Source: Coptis chinensis (Eukaryota > Streptophyta > Magnoliopsida > Ranunculales > Ranunculaceae). Taken from it: a stretch of DNA of 64,000 bases. A program made the translations under genes and the position numbers. The notes below the pieces were generated by a model. It was not told the origin of the DNA and made no database searches. It saw only the letters and a list, made by a program, of their open reading frames with translations. The stretch is taken from contig CM027377.1 in assembly GCA_015680905.1 (NCBI GenBank), positions 31,396,501 through 31,460,500 on the forward strand, in the 5' to 3' direction. Shown piece after piece: positions 45,641-64,000 of the stretch; within the stretch, counting starts at the first letter, position 1; every line of letters begins with the position of its first letter.

Positions 45641-48278
45641 GCCTGTTATGGTGTAGTGAAGTGTTTCTCCAAAGTCTTATCAAATAGACTAAATCCCTTA
45701 ATGACCTCACTGGTAAGTCCTAACCAATCTGCTTTCATTTCTCAGAGATCCATTCAAGACAACTTATTGCTATCCCATGAACTCTTGAGATATGATGTTA
45801 CACTAGAAATCACATTTCTGCAAGATGCTCAATGAAAGTTCATATTAGCAAGGCTTTTGATTCTGTTTGCTGGAAAACTATCGAAGAAATGCTAACACGA
45901 CTACGCTGCCCTAACAAGCTCCTCAAATGGATTAACTTATGTTACTCAATAGCCCACTTCTCAGTCTTAGTGAATGGTACACCTGAGGGTTACTTTCAAG
46001 GAAAGAGGGGGCTTAGACAAGGAGACCCCCTCTCACCCTACCTCTTTACTCTAACCATGGAGGTACTCACATGTCTCTTGAAAAGCAAGCTTAATGAAGG
46101 ACTTATAAAGCCACACCCAAAATGCAAGAAAACAAAAGTTATTAGTCTATGCTTTGCAGATGACTTGCTACTTTTCTTAAAAGGTGATATGCAATCAATG
46201 ACAACTGTCAAAGAGGTCCTAGTACTGTTCTCTGAAGCCATGGGGCTCAAAGCCAACACTCTAAAGACAACACTTTTAACTGTTGGCATGAATCAAGGTG
46301 AAAGGCAACTCGTAGCATATCATATGGGCATCAGACTCACTGAACTGCCTGTTACTTACCTAGGCCTACCACTCACATCTACAAGGCTTGGTATAAAGGA
46401 TTGTTATCCTTTGATTGAGAAAATCACTTCTAGAATCCAAAATTGGAAGTCTAGAGTCCTATCACATACAGGAAGACTTGAGTTGATCAACTCAGTGCTT
46501 AACACCTTCCATGTCTACTGGTAAAAAACTTTTGTGTTGTTGCCGAATAAAGATTTTGAATTTAAGTAACAAGAATCTGTAATAATTTCTTATGGAGTGG
46601 AGTTGAAAGAAACTCTAACATGCACCAAGCAAGCAAGCACAAGACAACCCTCACCAAGCCTGAAAGAGGACTCAACATTCTAGACCTCAGAATTTGGAAC
46701 AAGGCATCATATTGTGGTCTGGTATACAAGATAGCAGAAAAAGGTGAAAGTCTTTGGGTACAATGGATTTGGAACCAACAGATTAAGGAGAAGAAATTCT
46801 GGAGTATGCTTATTCCAAAGGATTGCTTGTGGGTTTGGAGAAATGTACTACAAATGAGAATAGTGGCTATGAAGTTTATAAGATACAACATTGCCTCAGG
46901 AACTAGCACATATGTCTGGTATGATCCTTAGTGCACAAACAAACTTCTCATCAATGATAGTATAACAAGAGTTCAGCTACAAATACCACTGGAAGCACGA
47001 GTGAGCGACCTAATTACAGATAGTACATAGAACAACATAGTTTGCAGCATGCCAGAAGGAGAGCTTAAAGACCAAATTATGACTACAAAGATTAACAACT
47101 ACATCCGAGAAGACAGAGTAGTCTGGACTTTGGAGCCAAGCGGAGCATACACCTTTAAATCTGCATACAATGCTCTCAGAATCCCAAGAGAGAAGGTGAA
47201 GTGGTTTAACCTTGTTTGGGGAAAGTTGGTACTTCCTAAACACTCATTCACCACATGGAAACCCATGGCTGGAAGTCTCCCAACACAAGACAGACTAGTA
47301 AAGAAGAAGATTCTACAGAGTTCCAAGTGTTGTTTATGCAACAGTTCAAGAGAAAACTCCAAACACCTCTTCTTTGAATGCCCATATAGCAGAGAAGTCT
47401 GGACAGGTGTCAAAAGCTTACTGGGGATTCGATTACAGAGAGATTCAAATAGAGAATGGATGTTACTGATGAAACTAAGTGCAAGAAACGATATAGAAGC
47501 TGAGATCTTGAAAACTTATGTGTGTGCAACTGTTAGTCACTTGTGGAATGAAAGGAACCATAGAAGATTTGAGAACACAAGCAAACCCAACAGCATAGTG
47601 AAAGAGAATTTGATTAAGGAAATGAAAATTTACTTACAAAGTCAGGTTAAAGATGTTCAAGACACGATCAAGGAAAGAATCCTCATGGAGAGGGTAGGAA
47701 TTTGAGTAAATTTCAAGAGAAAAGAGCCCACTCCATGCTCATGGATCAAGCCAACGGGAAATGCAGTCAAACTAAACTCTGATGGGGCTATGAATGACTC
47801 AACAACAGGTATTGGTGGGGCAATACGAGATGCAGATGGAGAAATCTTACTCGCTTACACTGGAGAAGGGGGTATGAGATCCGTATTATACCAGGAACTC
47901 CAAGGGATTATTTATGGTTTGCAAGGTTGCACATTGCTTGGGAAAAAGGAGATTGTGGCAGCATCTAACTCTCAGAGTGCCATCAATATTCTAAAGGGAA
48001 CAGAACCACCACCTTGGTACTGTATGAATACAATCCTAGCTATTAAAGGGCTAACACAGGGATTATGCATTTCATACATACATGTCTACAGAGAAACAAA
48101 TATGGTAGCTGACTACCTAGCCATCATGTTAAATGGTGAGAGATGTACCTTCTTTATACCTCCATTGGATGAGAAACTCACTATGTATGCCAAAGAGGAT
48201 AAAGAAGGAAAAAATCTCATGAGATTTTAATGGCAGGTCAGGGTCTGCCTTAACCCTAAACTATGTTCTAAATAAAAA

Positions 48279-48454
48279 GCATTGGCTCCGACAGTATTTT
48301 CCCATTCAAGATGCTCATCTCCTTCAAATAAACCATGGTCTTCCTGATTCTCAATAACAAATTCAAGCATGTCTTCCTCATTAGAACTATTACAATAGTC
48401 AACAACATCACAAGAAAATTTTGGATTATCACTATTTTGATGTGGTTGCTCCAT
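48279..48454 (-). pseudogene. N-terminal exon of the same FAR1/FHY3-family gene, cut off by the LINE
   Basis: Minus-strand frame starting MEQPHQNSDNPKF at 48454, acidic, and ending ...EWENTVGANA at the LINE junction. VGANA is the same repeat word found at the other side of the LINE (VGANADNVESV near 30455), so the two pieces read as one protein N-terminus. The plus-strand frame of the LINE ends just before it at 48229. Confidence 0.72.
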
Positions 48455-49557
48455 AAATAGATCTAGGGGTGAAATAAAATAGTGACAAGTTTAGAAAAGA
48501 AATGAACTCACTAGCAAAAAAGGAACAAATTATGAACTAATGCTCAAAATCACATCTGTTGAGAAACGTCTCTTTGAAAGATGGTTGATATGTATGGTTT
48601 TTTTTTTTATTTTGTTCAATAGCAACGACAACACAAATGAATTTCAATTCTAAGGCGGTAGTAGTAATACATCTTAAAGAGGGATTGGGGCGAGCAAGAA
48701 AAACCATCGAGAGAGAAAGGGATGACGTAACATATTTTTTTTTTTTTTTTGTATCTTTTTTATTTGTTTGGGAAAAAAAAAAGTTAAATGACGACAACAA
48801 GGGGCATGACATTTTTCTTCAACTTAAAGAGCACGTGCTGGTGAACATCACCCTGCTATCTAACGGTTTAGATGGCAGCATGTACCATAATGCCAAGAGA
48901 TCGATCTTTTAAGATCGGGACTCTTATCAATATGCTTGGTTATTATGTATTTTCTCAAAGAGAAATATGCTTAATTGATTTTAGCGGAATTATGATTAGT
49001 TTTTGCAAATTTATACTTGCAAAAACTTAAAATTTTAATTCCAATTTCATCCCCAAAGCTAATATTTTGTGAGTATGATCTTAATTATCACTATAAATAT
49101 CATATCCACAAATTTTGAGTTCATTTCGAAATTTCTACACTTTTTAAAAGTTGATTTGAAAATGTGATTTTAGGATTTAAAATTTTGCAACATTTTTTTG
49201 GTATCTTTAAAAATTTCCAAATAAACTCATTTTTAGCAGGGTTGTTATCAACGATGGAAAGATGACATCTACAAAAAATCAAGTTGCAAATAAATTTGTA
49301 GAGTGAGATATGGTATTGGAATTTGGGTATGAGCACCACATATACATTATAGATATTGTCGTACATACACGATAGCGAAAGGGTAAATGCACCAAGAATG
49401 CTGCTGCCCAAGTTATAAAAAACAGTTTGAAAATCGAAAAAGTAACGCAACCAAGGTAACAATTTCCATTTTAAGCCTAACTAAAGTTAAAATGTTACCC
49501 CAACCAAAGGTTAAAATCTAATCACAGTAAACACTTTCTCCTTCTAAGTCCTAACAC
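48455..49557. other. Intergenic between the FAR1-like remnant and the helicase gene
   Basis: No gene was seen. T- and A-runs near 48737-48783. AT-rich DNA at 48950-49360 has phrases like those in the 13862-14250 and 59388-59752 MITEs (ATATCCACAAA, AAATTTCTA, ATCTTTAAAAA), so a diverged MITE relative is possible. Confidence 0.5.
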
Positions 49558-49565
49558 TATAAATA
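49558..49565 (+). promoter_or_regulatory. TATA box of the DEAD-box helicase gene
   Basis: TATAAATA, followed about 30 bp later by a pyrimidine-rich leader (CTCTCTACTTTGTTCTCC) and a GAGA run at 49618-49636. A 5'-UTR intron fits at 49681-49941 (AAAG|GTAGAG to GAATAG|GAAATATATGG). Confidence 0.65.
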
Positions 49566-49948
49566 CCCCAACACATTCCATTTGTCACACTCATCGCCTC
49601 TCTACTTTGTTCTCCAGCGAGAGAGAGAGAGAGAGATTAAAAAAAAAAAAAAAAAACCCACATTTTCTGCTACTCCAAAGGTAGAGTCTTTTTTCATTTC
49701 TGACGTTTATAAACTTGTTTAGATCTATTATAATGACCAAAATAGCCTTACAACACTTGTAAAACTGTGATGATCTAGGGTTATATGTGAAATGTAGGTG
49801 ATCTATGTTTATATTTTGCATTATTAATATGATTGTCGTTTTGCTGTCAGTTGTGTTGCATGTGTTATAAAAAGATATTAGCTTTAAAGCTTGATGTTTT
49901 CATTATGGGAAATGTAGGTCTTTATTTAGTTAGTTGAATAGGAAATAT

Positions 49949-60338
<10,390 letters not shown>

Positions 60339-61784
60339 GGTTGGTTGGTGCCCGTGACGTTCAACCATTTTGTCCTTTTGGTATCTGGAGAATATTTTAG
60401 GCTGGTGTAGTTATAGCTGGAAGCAGGTGCTAGTGAATCTAACTGTAGCAAGCAACCAGGTCCTCATTTTGGTGATAGTGTAATTTATACAGTTACAGCG
60501 TATAGGAAATGCAAATGTTTGGTTGTACTTTCAGGTGTAGGCATGAAAAGATGTAGAGAAATCTCCAAGTATAGTTTGGCTGTCAATGTTGACTATCATT
60601 ACCTAAAGACACGTGTAATTAACATAGTAAATTATGATATGATCTGCTTTCAGACTCTTTTACTCTGTTTATAGTTTTCATGGCTGGAACCTGTGCGAGT
60701 GCATATCTCTTTCTAGTGGATCTCACCTTGATACAGGTGGGATTTTTCTCACACTACTGTTATACTGTAGTACTGTACAAAGCAAACGATGGCTCCTAGC
60801 CTCCTATGCACTAAAATCATTAATTCATTCTTAGCTCAACTTTGTAAATTGTAAACAATGTTCAGTAAATTAAAAGCAAAGTATGAACATATGAATTATG
60901 GATGCGGCTTAAAACTTATGGCCACCATTAACGGGAAAGATTATTGGTTTCCCTTCGCTGGTTAGATGGTGTTTCAATCATTTGATATTTATAATAGAGG
61001 ATTGGTATAGTGGTGAATAAAATTTTCCCAAGTTTCAACCAAGTAAATCTGCTGACGATCACCTTTTCTTTGTTAGTTAATGTGAATAGTGAAGGTTATC
61101 CAAAAGAAGCTTAAGCCCTGTAGACACAGTATAATCTTGTATGCTGTATCTATATGCTGCTAGTGAGGGTTGTGAGGCTGCTCAACATGTGGTGTTTATT
61201 TTTCTAGTTTTCAGCGACTTGGGTAGTGTTTGTTTTGGCCGGGTGTACCGCTAAGGCCTAAGGGCGATGAATCCTTTGTCGTTGCAATCATCAAACAACC
61301 ATACTGGAAGTTTGAGGTGAACCACACTAAAATACTAAATGCAACAACATACTAGATTCAGCACAAAAACAGGTTTTTCAACCGATATATACTTATATCA
61401 CCTTTTAACCAACAACCAGCGATCAGATTCAAGACTTAAATAGACACAACCTCAAATCCTCAATGTTGAGTTATGGAGCTTTGAGTCAACCACTGTAGCT
61501 TCAAATTCAACAATGAGAATGAGAAAATAACAATCTGCCATATCATTCTCCTAAACGACACGTGTGCATTCAATGTGATAATGTAACAATTACCAAAAGG
61601 AAGCTAAAAAAGGATGATGAGGTTTGAGGATACGCCAAACAAAAATGACTAAATTTTCGTATGTGACATTGAATGTACCATGTGTTAATACGTTGTTCAA
61701 CCTTCGAGGTCGGCATTGATGGACAATCATAGGATTTATAGGTTGTATGCCTATAAATTTGGTTTGTTAATTCGAAAAACTACT
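60339..61784. other. Helicase 3' flank, no further gene
   Basis: The helicase 3'-UTR presumably covers the first few hundred bases. Beyond that I see only short random frames and no repeats with clear ends. Confidence 0.55.
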
Positions 61785-62650
61785 AAAAAGGGTATCGAAA
61801 TTTACAAGTTTTGACCATATGGAGACTAATAGCATTTCTAGGTGGCTTCAAATTTAGTCGCATTATTCAAATTTGAAGGAAAACTTCGGAATTTTTCGGA
61901 ATTTCATCTCTAGGTGGCCTCAAATTCGGTCGCATCATCTGTTTGTTCGCATTCTTGTTCGCAAATTTGGCAATTTGGATGCGGATGCAGATGCGGAGCG
62001 ACATTGCAAATGTCGCCCCAATTTTTTTTTTTTGACCAAGCACCACGTGCCACTACTAATGTTGCGCGAGTTATTTTTTTTTTACCTTTTCAATTTGGTG
62101 CGACAGTGGGAATATCGCGTGAGTTTTTTTTTCAACTTGGGGGCAACATTGGTAATGTCGCGCGACAGTATCAATATAGCGCAAGGTAGCCTTATTTCAA
62201 ATTTGCCAATTGTATTTGCAACCACCTAGAGTTGGTCGAAATTTGCAATCAGATTCTTCAAATTTGAAGAGTATACTACCATCACTTAGAAATGCTCAAA
62301 AAAAATTTTCAGTCAATTTGGAGACCAAACTTTTTAATTTTTGCAATGTGGAGACTAGTTACACATGTAGTCTAAATTTCTCACAGGGTGTTTCATAATT
62401 CACAAACTACATACATTGTTATGCACCGTGCTAACATTCTACAACCTCATGACCATGCTACAACCTCATGACCATAGAAATTAATTCGAATTGTGAAATA
62501 CCGTGTGAGAAATTTAGATGTCATGTTATACATGTCCCCACATTGCAAAAATTATAAAGTTTGGTCCCTCAATTGACAGGAAAAAAAATTTTGTCCCCAT
62601 ATTGTCAAAACTTGTAAAGTTCAATACATTTTTTAATCGTTTTTTCTTGT
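61785..62650. mobile_element. Foldback element with nested inverted repeats
   Basis: Outer arms: TTTACAAGTTTTGACCATAT at 61801 faces GTCCCCATATTGTCAAAACT near 62593. Inner arms: 62312-62403 and 62488-62577 are near-perfect inverted repeats of about 90 bp (GGAGACCAAACTTT...TTTTTGCAATGTGG facing CCACATTGCAAAAATTATAA...TTTGGTCC). GC-rich ATGTCGC/GCGCGA words lie between them. Exact ends and target duplication are unclear; a Mutator-type foldback is likely. Confidence 0.65.
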
Positions 62651-63354
62651 TGATTCGAAGAGTGCGCATCTTTTGTGAGAGAAAACTGCATGCATTTTAG
62701 GAGGATTGGTTTTGCCACTCCCCCTTGCGGTCCAATTTGTAGCGACCGCTTGACCTTTAAATTTTGAGCATGTCTTCAGTGCGCAGGTCGTATGGTGCGC
62801 AGGTAATATGGGCCTTTGGATCAGTACTTTTGCCATTAAATACACACGCACCCCTTGATATGAGTGGCCGAGATGTAATGGCGCACCATACATCTCGCGC
62901 ACCATAGATTTAGCCTTAAATTTTTGGTATAATTTATTTTGTATATCAAATTAAATAGGAAAAAAAAAAAACGCTTTCAATAAGTTCCAGGGTAAGCTTT
63001 GTAATGTTTGATCCTTAGTAAATTGTTGGTATTTAATTCTCTTTCCCATTCAATCTCTCTCATTCATACTCGTGGAGCTAAGGAGCTCTGTTTTCCCCAT
63101 TAGGCCTATCCTTGGTCAATGGTGGGTTTGAGCCACTTCAAGAAACAGAGGTTCAGAGTATTTAAATGAACTAAGTCTTTGACACGATCGATACTCGGAA
63201 ATCTATGAAATAAAATAAAGATGGACAAAAATATCTCTCTTTTAAAAAAAAAAAAAAAAAAAATACACTTCCAAAAATTAGGAAGAGCTTCCTACAAAGT
63301 TTACATCATCCATACATAACTGAATCAGAGATATTGTTGTAGCAGGATTCAAAC
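62651..63354. other. Intergenic, no gene recognised
   Basis: A-run at 63244-63261 and scattered GCGCACCAT words at 62790-62905. Nothing coding was seen. Confidence 0.5.
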
Positions 63355-64000
63355 TTAAAAAAAGAGGAGCTCGCCTACCCTACTCGCTAGTGTGTGAGCA
63401 ACAAAATTAGAATCCATACGAATAAAATAAAAAGTACAAACATCCAACAATGAAGTACCAACATAAATATCATGTGCCACTGAAGTAACTCTCTAAGATA
63501 AACTTGTTCCCCTATTTTGCAAAATTTAAGCTAGGTTTTTGCAATCCGTCAAAATGGCAAGACATCGAATCTGCAATTGCCTAGTCAAGTCTAGTCCTCT
63601 TCGGATACTCGTGCCTCTGCCTCTTTTGGGTCGGAGGTTGTGTCCCTATAGTGTCCTGCATCAATACAATAACCAAAGTTATTCCATAGGGCAAAATTTA
63701 TTCCAACTTGGTTTGTGTTACAATTCCAAGAGGCATCCATGGTGAGGTAGTGCCAATTGTTGTTAATTTATTTGTGGCCACATGCATGTGTAAATACTTG
63801 TTTTTGGAAAAAGGTTTTTTGTTGCTTGTAATGAAAGTTGCAGCTCTACATATAATGATTAACTCATCTGTTTGTTTTTGGTTGAAAACAATGTCATTTC
63901 TACGAATCCAAATGGAAAATATAGTAGTGGTGAAATTACTTAAAGTGTTCCTTAGAATGGTTTTATCATGTAGGTTAGAGTAAATAGTACTAATAATAGT
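63355..64000 (-). pseudogene. LINE ORF2 3' fragment (RNase H-like), cut by the window edge
   Basis: Reading the minus strand from 64000: IFSIWIRRNDIVFNQ (the linker word common before RNase H in plant LINEs), then MDASWNCNTNQVGINFALWN, then HYRDTTSDPKEAEA, then, after frame changes, LAILTDCKNLA and VAHDIYVGTSLLDVCTFYFI, then RMDSNFVAHTLASRVGEL and a stop at 63355. The order fits the RVT_3 RNase H domain with the acidic DAS and EAEA positions. Stops and shifts show decay. The RT part would lie beyond the window. Confidence 0.7.

Larger units (their letters stand above)
40221..45658. mobile_element. Pack-CACTA transposon with several captured gene fragments, 5.4 kb
   Basis: The left end CACTACACCATAATAGGATA and the right end, in reverse complement CACTACACCATAACAGGCTA, form the terminal inverted repeats. 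AAG at 40218-40220 and 45659-45661 is the 3-bp target duplication, as in the CACTA/En-Spm superfamily. Subterminal arrays of AACGCTT/AACGGTTAATAACCGTT words occupy 40265-40390 and 45295-45640. No transposase was seen, so it is non-autonomous. It carries at least four host-gene fragments, all on the plus strand and with exon-intron borders. Skipping it joins the LINE RT frame exactly (CCNITYK then CFSKVLSN). Confidence 0.92.
35879..48229 (+). pseudogene. LINE ORF2 (endonuclease-reverse transcriptase-RNase H), split by two insertions
   Basis: Order of domains: APE-type endonuclease 35879-36580 (GVWNVRGLN, LLETKVK, GDFNSIL, SDHTPMIL); linker to 37235; RT from 40011 (GPDDYNAYFYKSCW, FRPIACCNITYK), continuing after the CACTA insertion at 45662 (CFSKVLSNRL, SAFISQRSIQDN, SKAFDSVCW, GLRQGDPLSPYLF, FADDLLLF); zinc-binding region 47100-47400 (SAYNALR, CCLCNSSRENSKHLFFECPY); and an RNase H-like domain 47770-48170 (KLNSDGAM, GIGGAIRD). 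In-frame stops (36143, 36357, 36459, 37021-37026, 45834, 46522, 46929, 47027, 47703) and small shifts show it is dead, though the RT core is well kept. Confidence 0.88.
30561..48278 (+). mobile_element. L1-like LINE, 5'-truncated, carrying three nested insertions
   Basis: The total span is 17.7 kb, but about 5.9 kb once 31436-35058, 37236-40005 and 40221-45658 are set aside, which is normal for plant L1 elements with an RNase H domain. The left edge begins at LVGFFVEKILPFPVV of ORF1, so it is 5'-truncated. The right edge ends in a short A-rich tail (AAATAAAAA, 48270-48278). It lies in opposite orientation to the FAR1-like gene it splits. A 16-mer (AGCATTGGCTCCGACA) occurs at 30457-30472 and 48278-48293, but it may be the host gene's own repeat and not the target duplication. 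Confidence 0.85.

Overview
This is nuclear DNA of a flowering plant, most likely a eudicot. It has split genes with GT-AG introns, AT-rich intergenic DNA, plant-only protein families (DRM methyltransferase, B3, PLS-class PPR, FAR1/FHY3) and dense nested transposons. No bacterial, organellar or CRISPR-like content was seen. The species cannot be named from sequence alone.

Layout. 1-13456 (+): a DRM1/2-type de novo DNA methyltransferase gene whose 5' end lies before the window. Its eight visible exons give 595 residues in one continuous frame. Its introns hold a TRIM-like LTR element, a 618-bp inverted-repeat element, and a 7.15-kb intron with a decayed LINE that is itself split by a PIF/Harbinger-like element and a hAT-type MITE. 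14794-15456 (-): a B3-domain protein. 16761-18989 (-): an intact 742-residue PLS/E-type PPR protein. 19306-25445: a complete but dead Mutator-like element (MULE) with ~290-bp terminal inverted repeats, a 9-bp target duplication, a degenerate transposase and a convergent GRF/zinc-knuckle ORF. 26628-26904: a TFIIB gene fragment. 28387-48454 (-): a FAR1/FHY3-family gene split by a 17.7-kb LINE insertion. The LINE carries two long solo-LTR-like insertions of one family and a 5.4-kb CACTA element. 49558-60338 (+): a DEAD-box RNA helicase of the DRH1/RH14 type with an N-terminal WW domain. Its eight coding exons sum to 1,863 nt (620 residues), and its introns hold two hAT-type elements and a MITE. 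60339-64000: non-coding repeats and an antisense LINE 3' fragment cut by the window end.

Main results. (1) The nesting can be resolved base by base. Each of the three insertions in the big LINE has its own target duplication, and skipping the insertion plus one duplication copy makes the LINE reading frame continuous. (2) The CACTA element is a Pack-CACTA. It carries same-strand, exon-intron-structured fragments of a HOTHEAD-like GMC oxidoreductase, squalene monooxygenase, an ENO3-like enolase and UDP-apiose/UDP-xylose synthase, and perhaps a GATA-factor N-terminus. (3) The PIF/Harbinger-like element in the DRM intron carries an antisense purple acid phosphatase fragment. (4) The MULE has copied about 70 bp of its own terminus into a transposase intron.

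The intact host genes (DRM, B3, PPR, helicase) look independent of each other; nothing suggests a pathway cluster. One notable link is that the DRM gene, whose family silences transposons through RNA-directed DNA methylation, itself carries a heavy transposon load in its introns.
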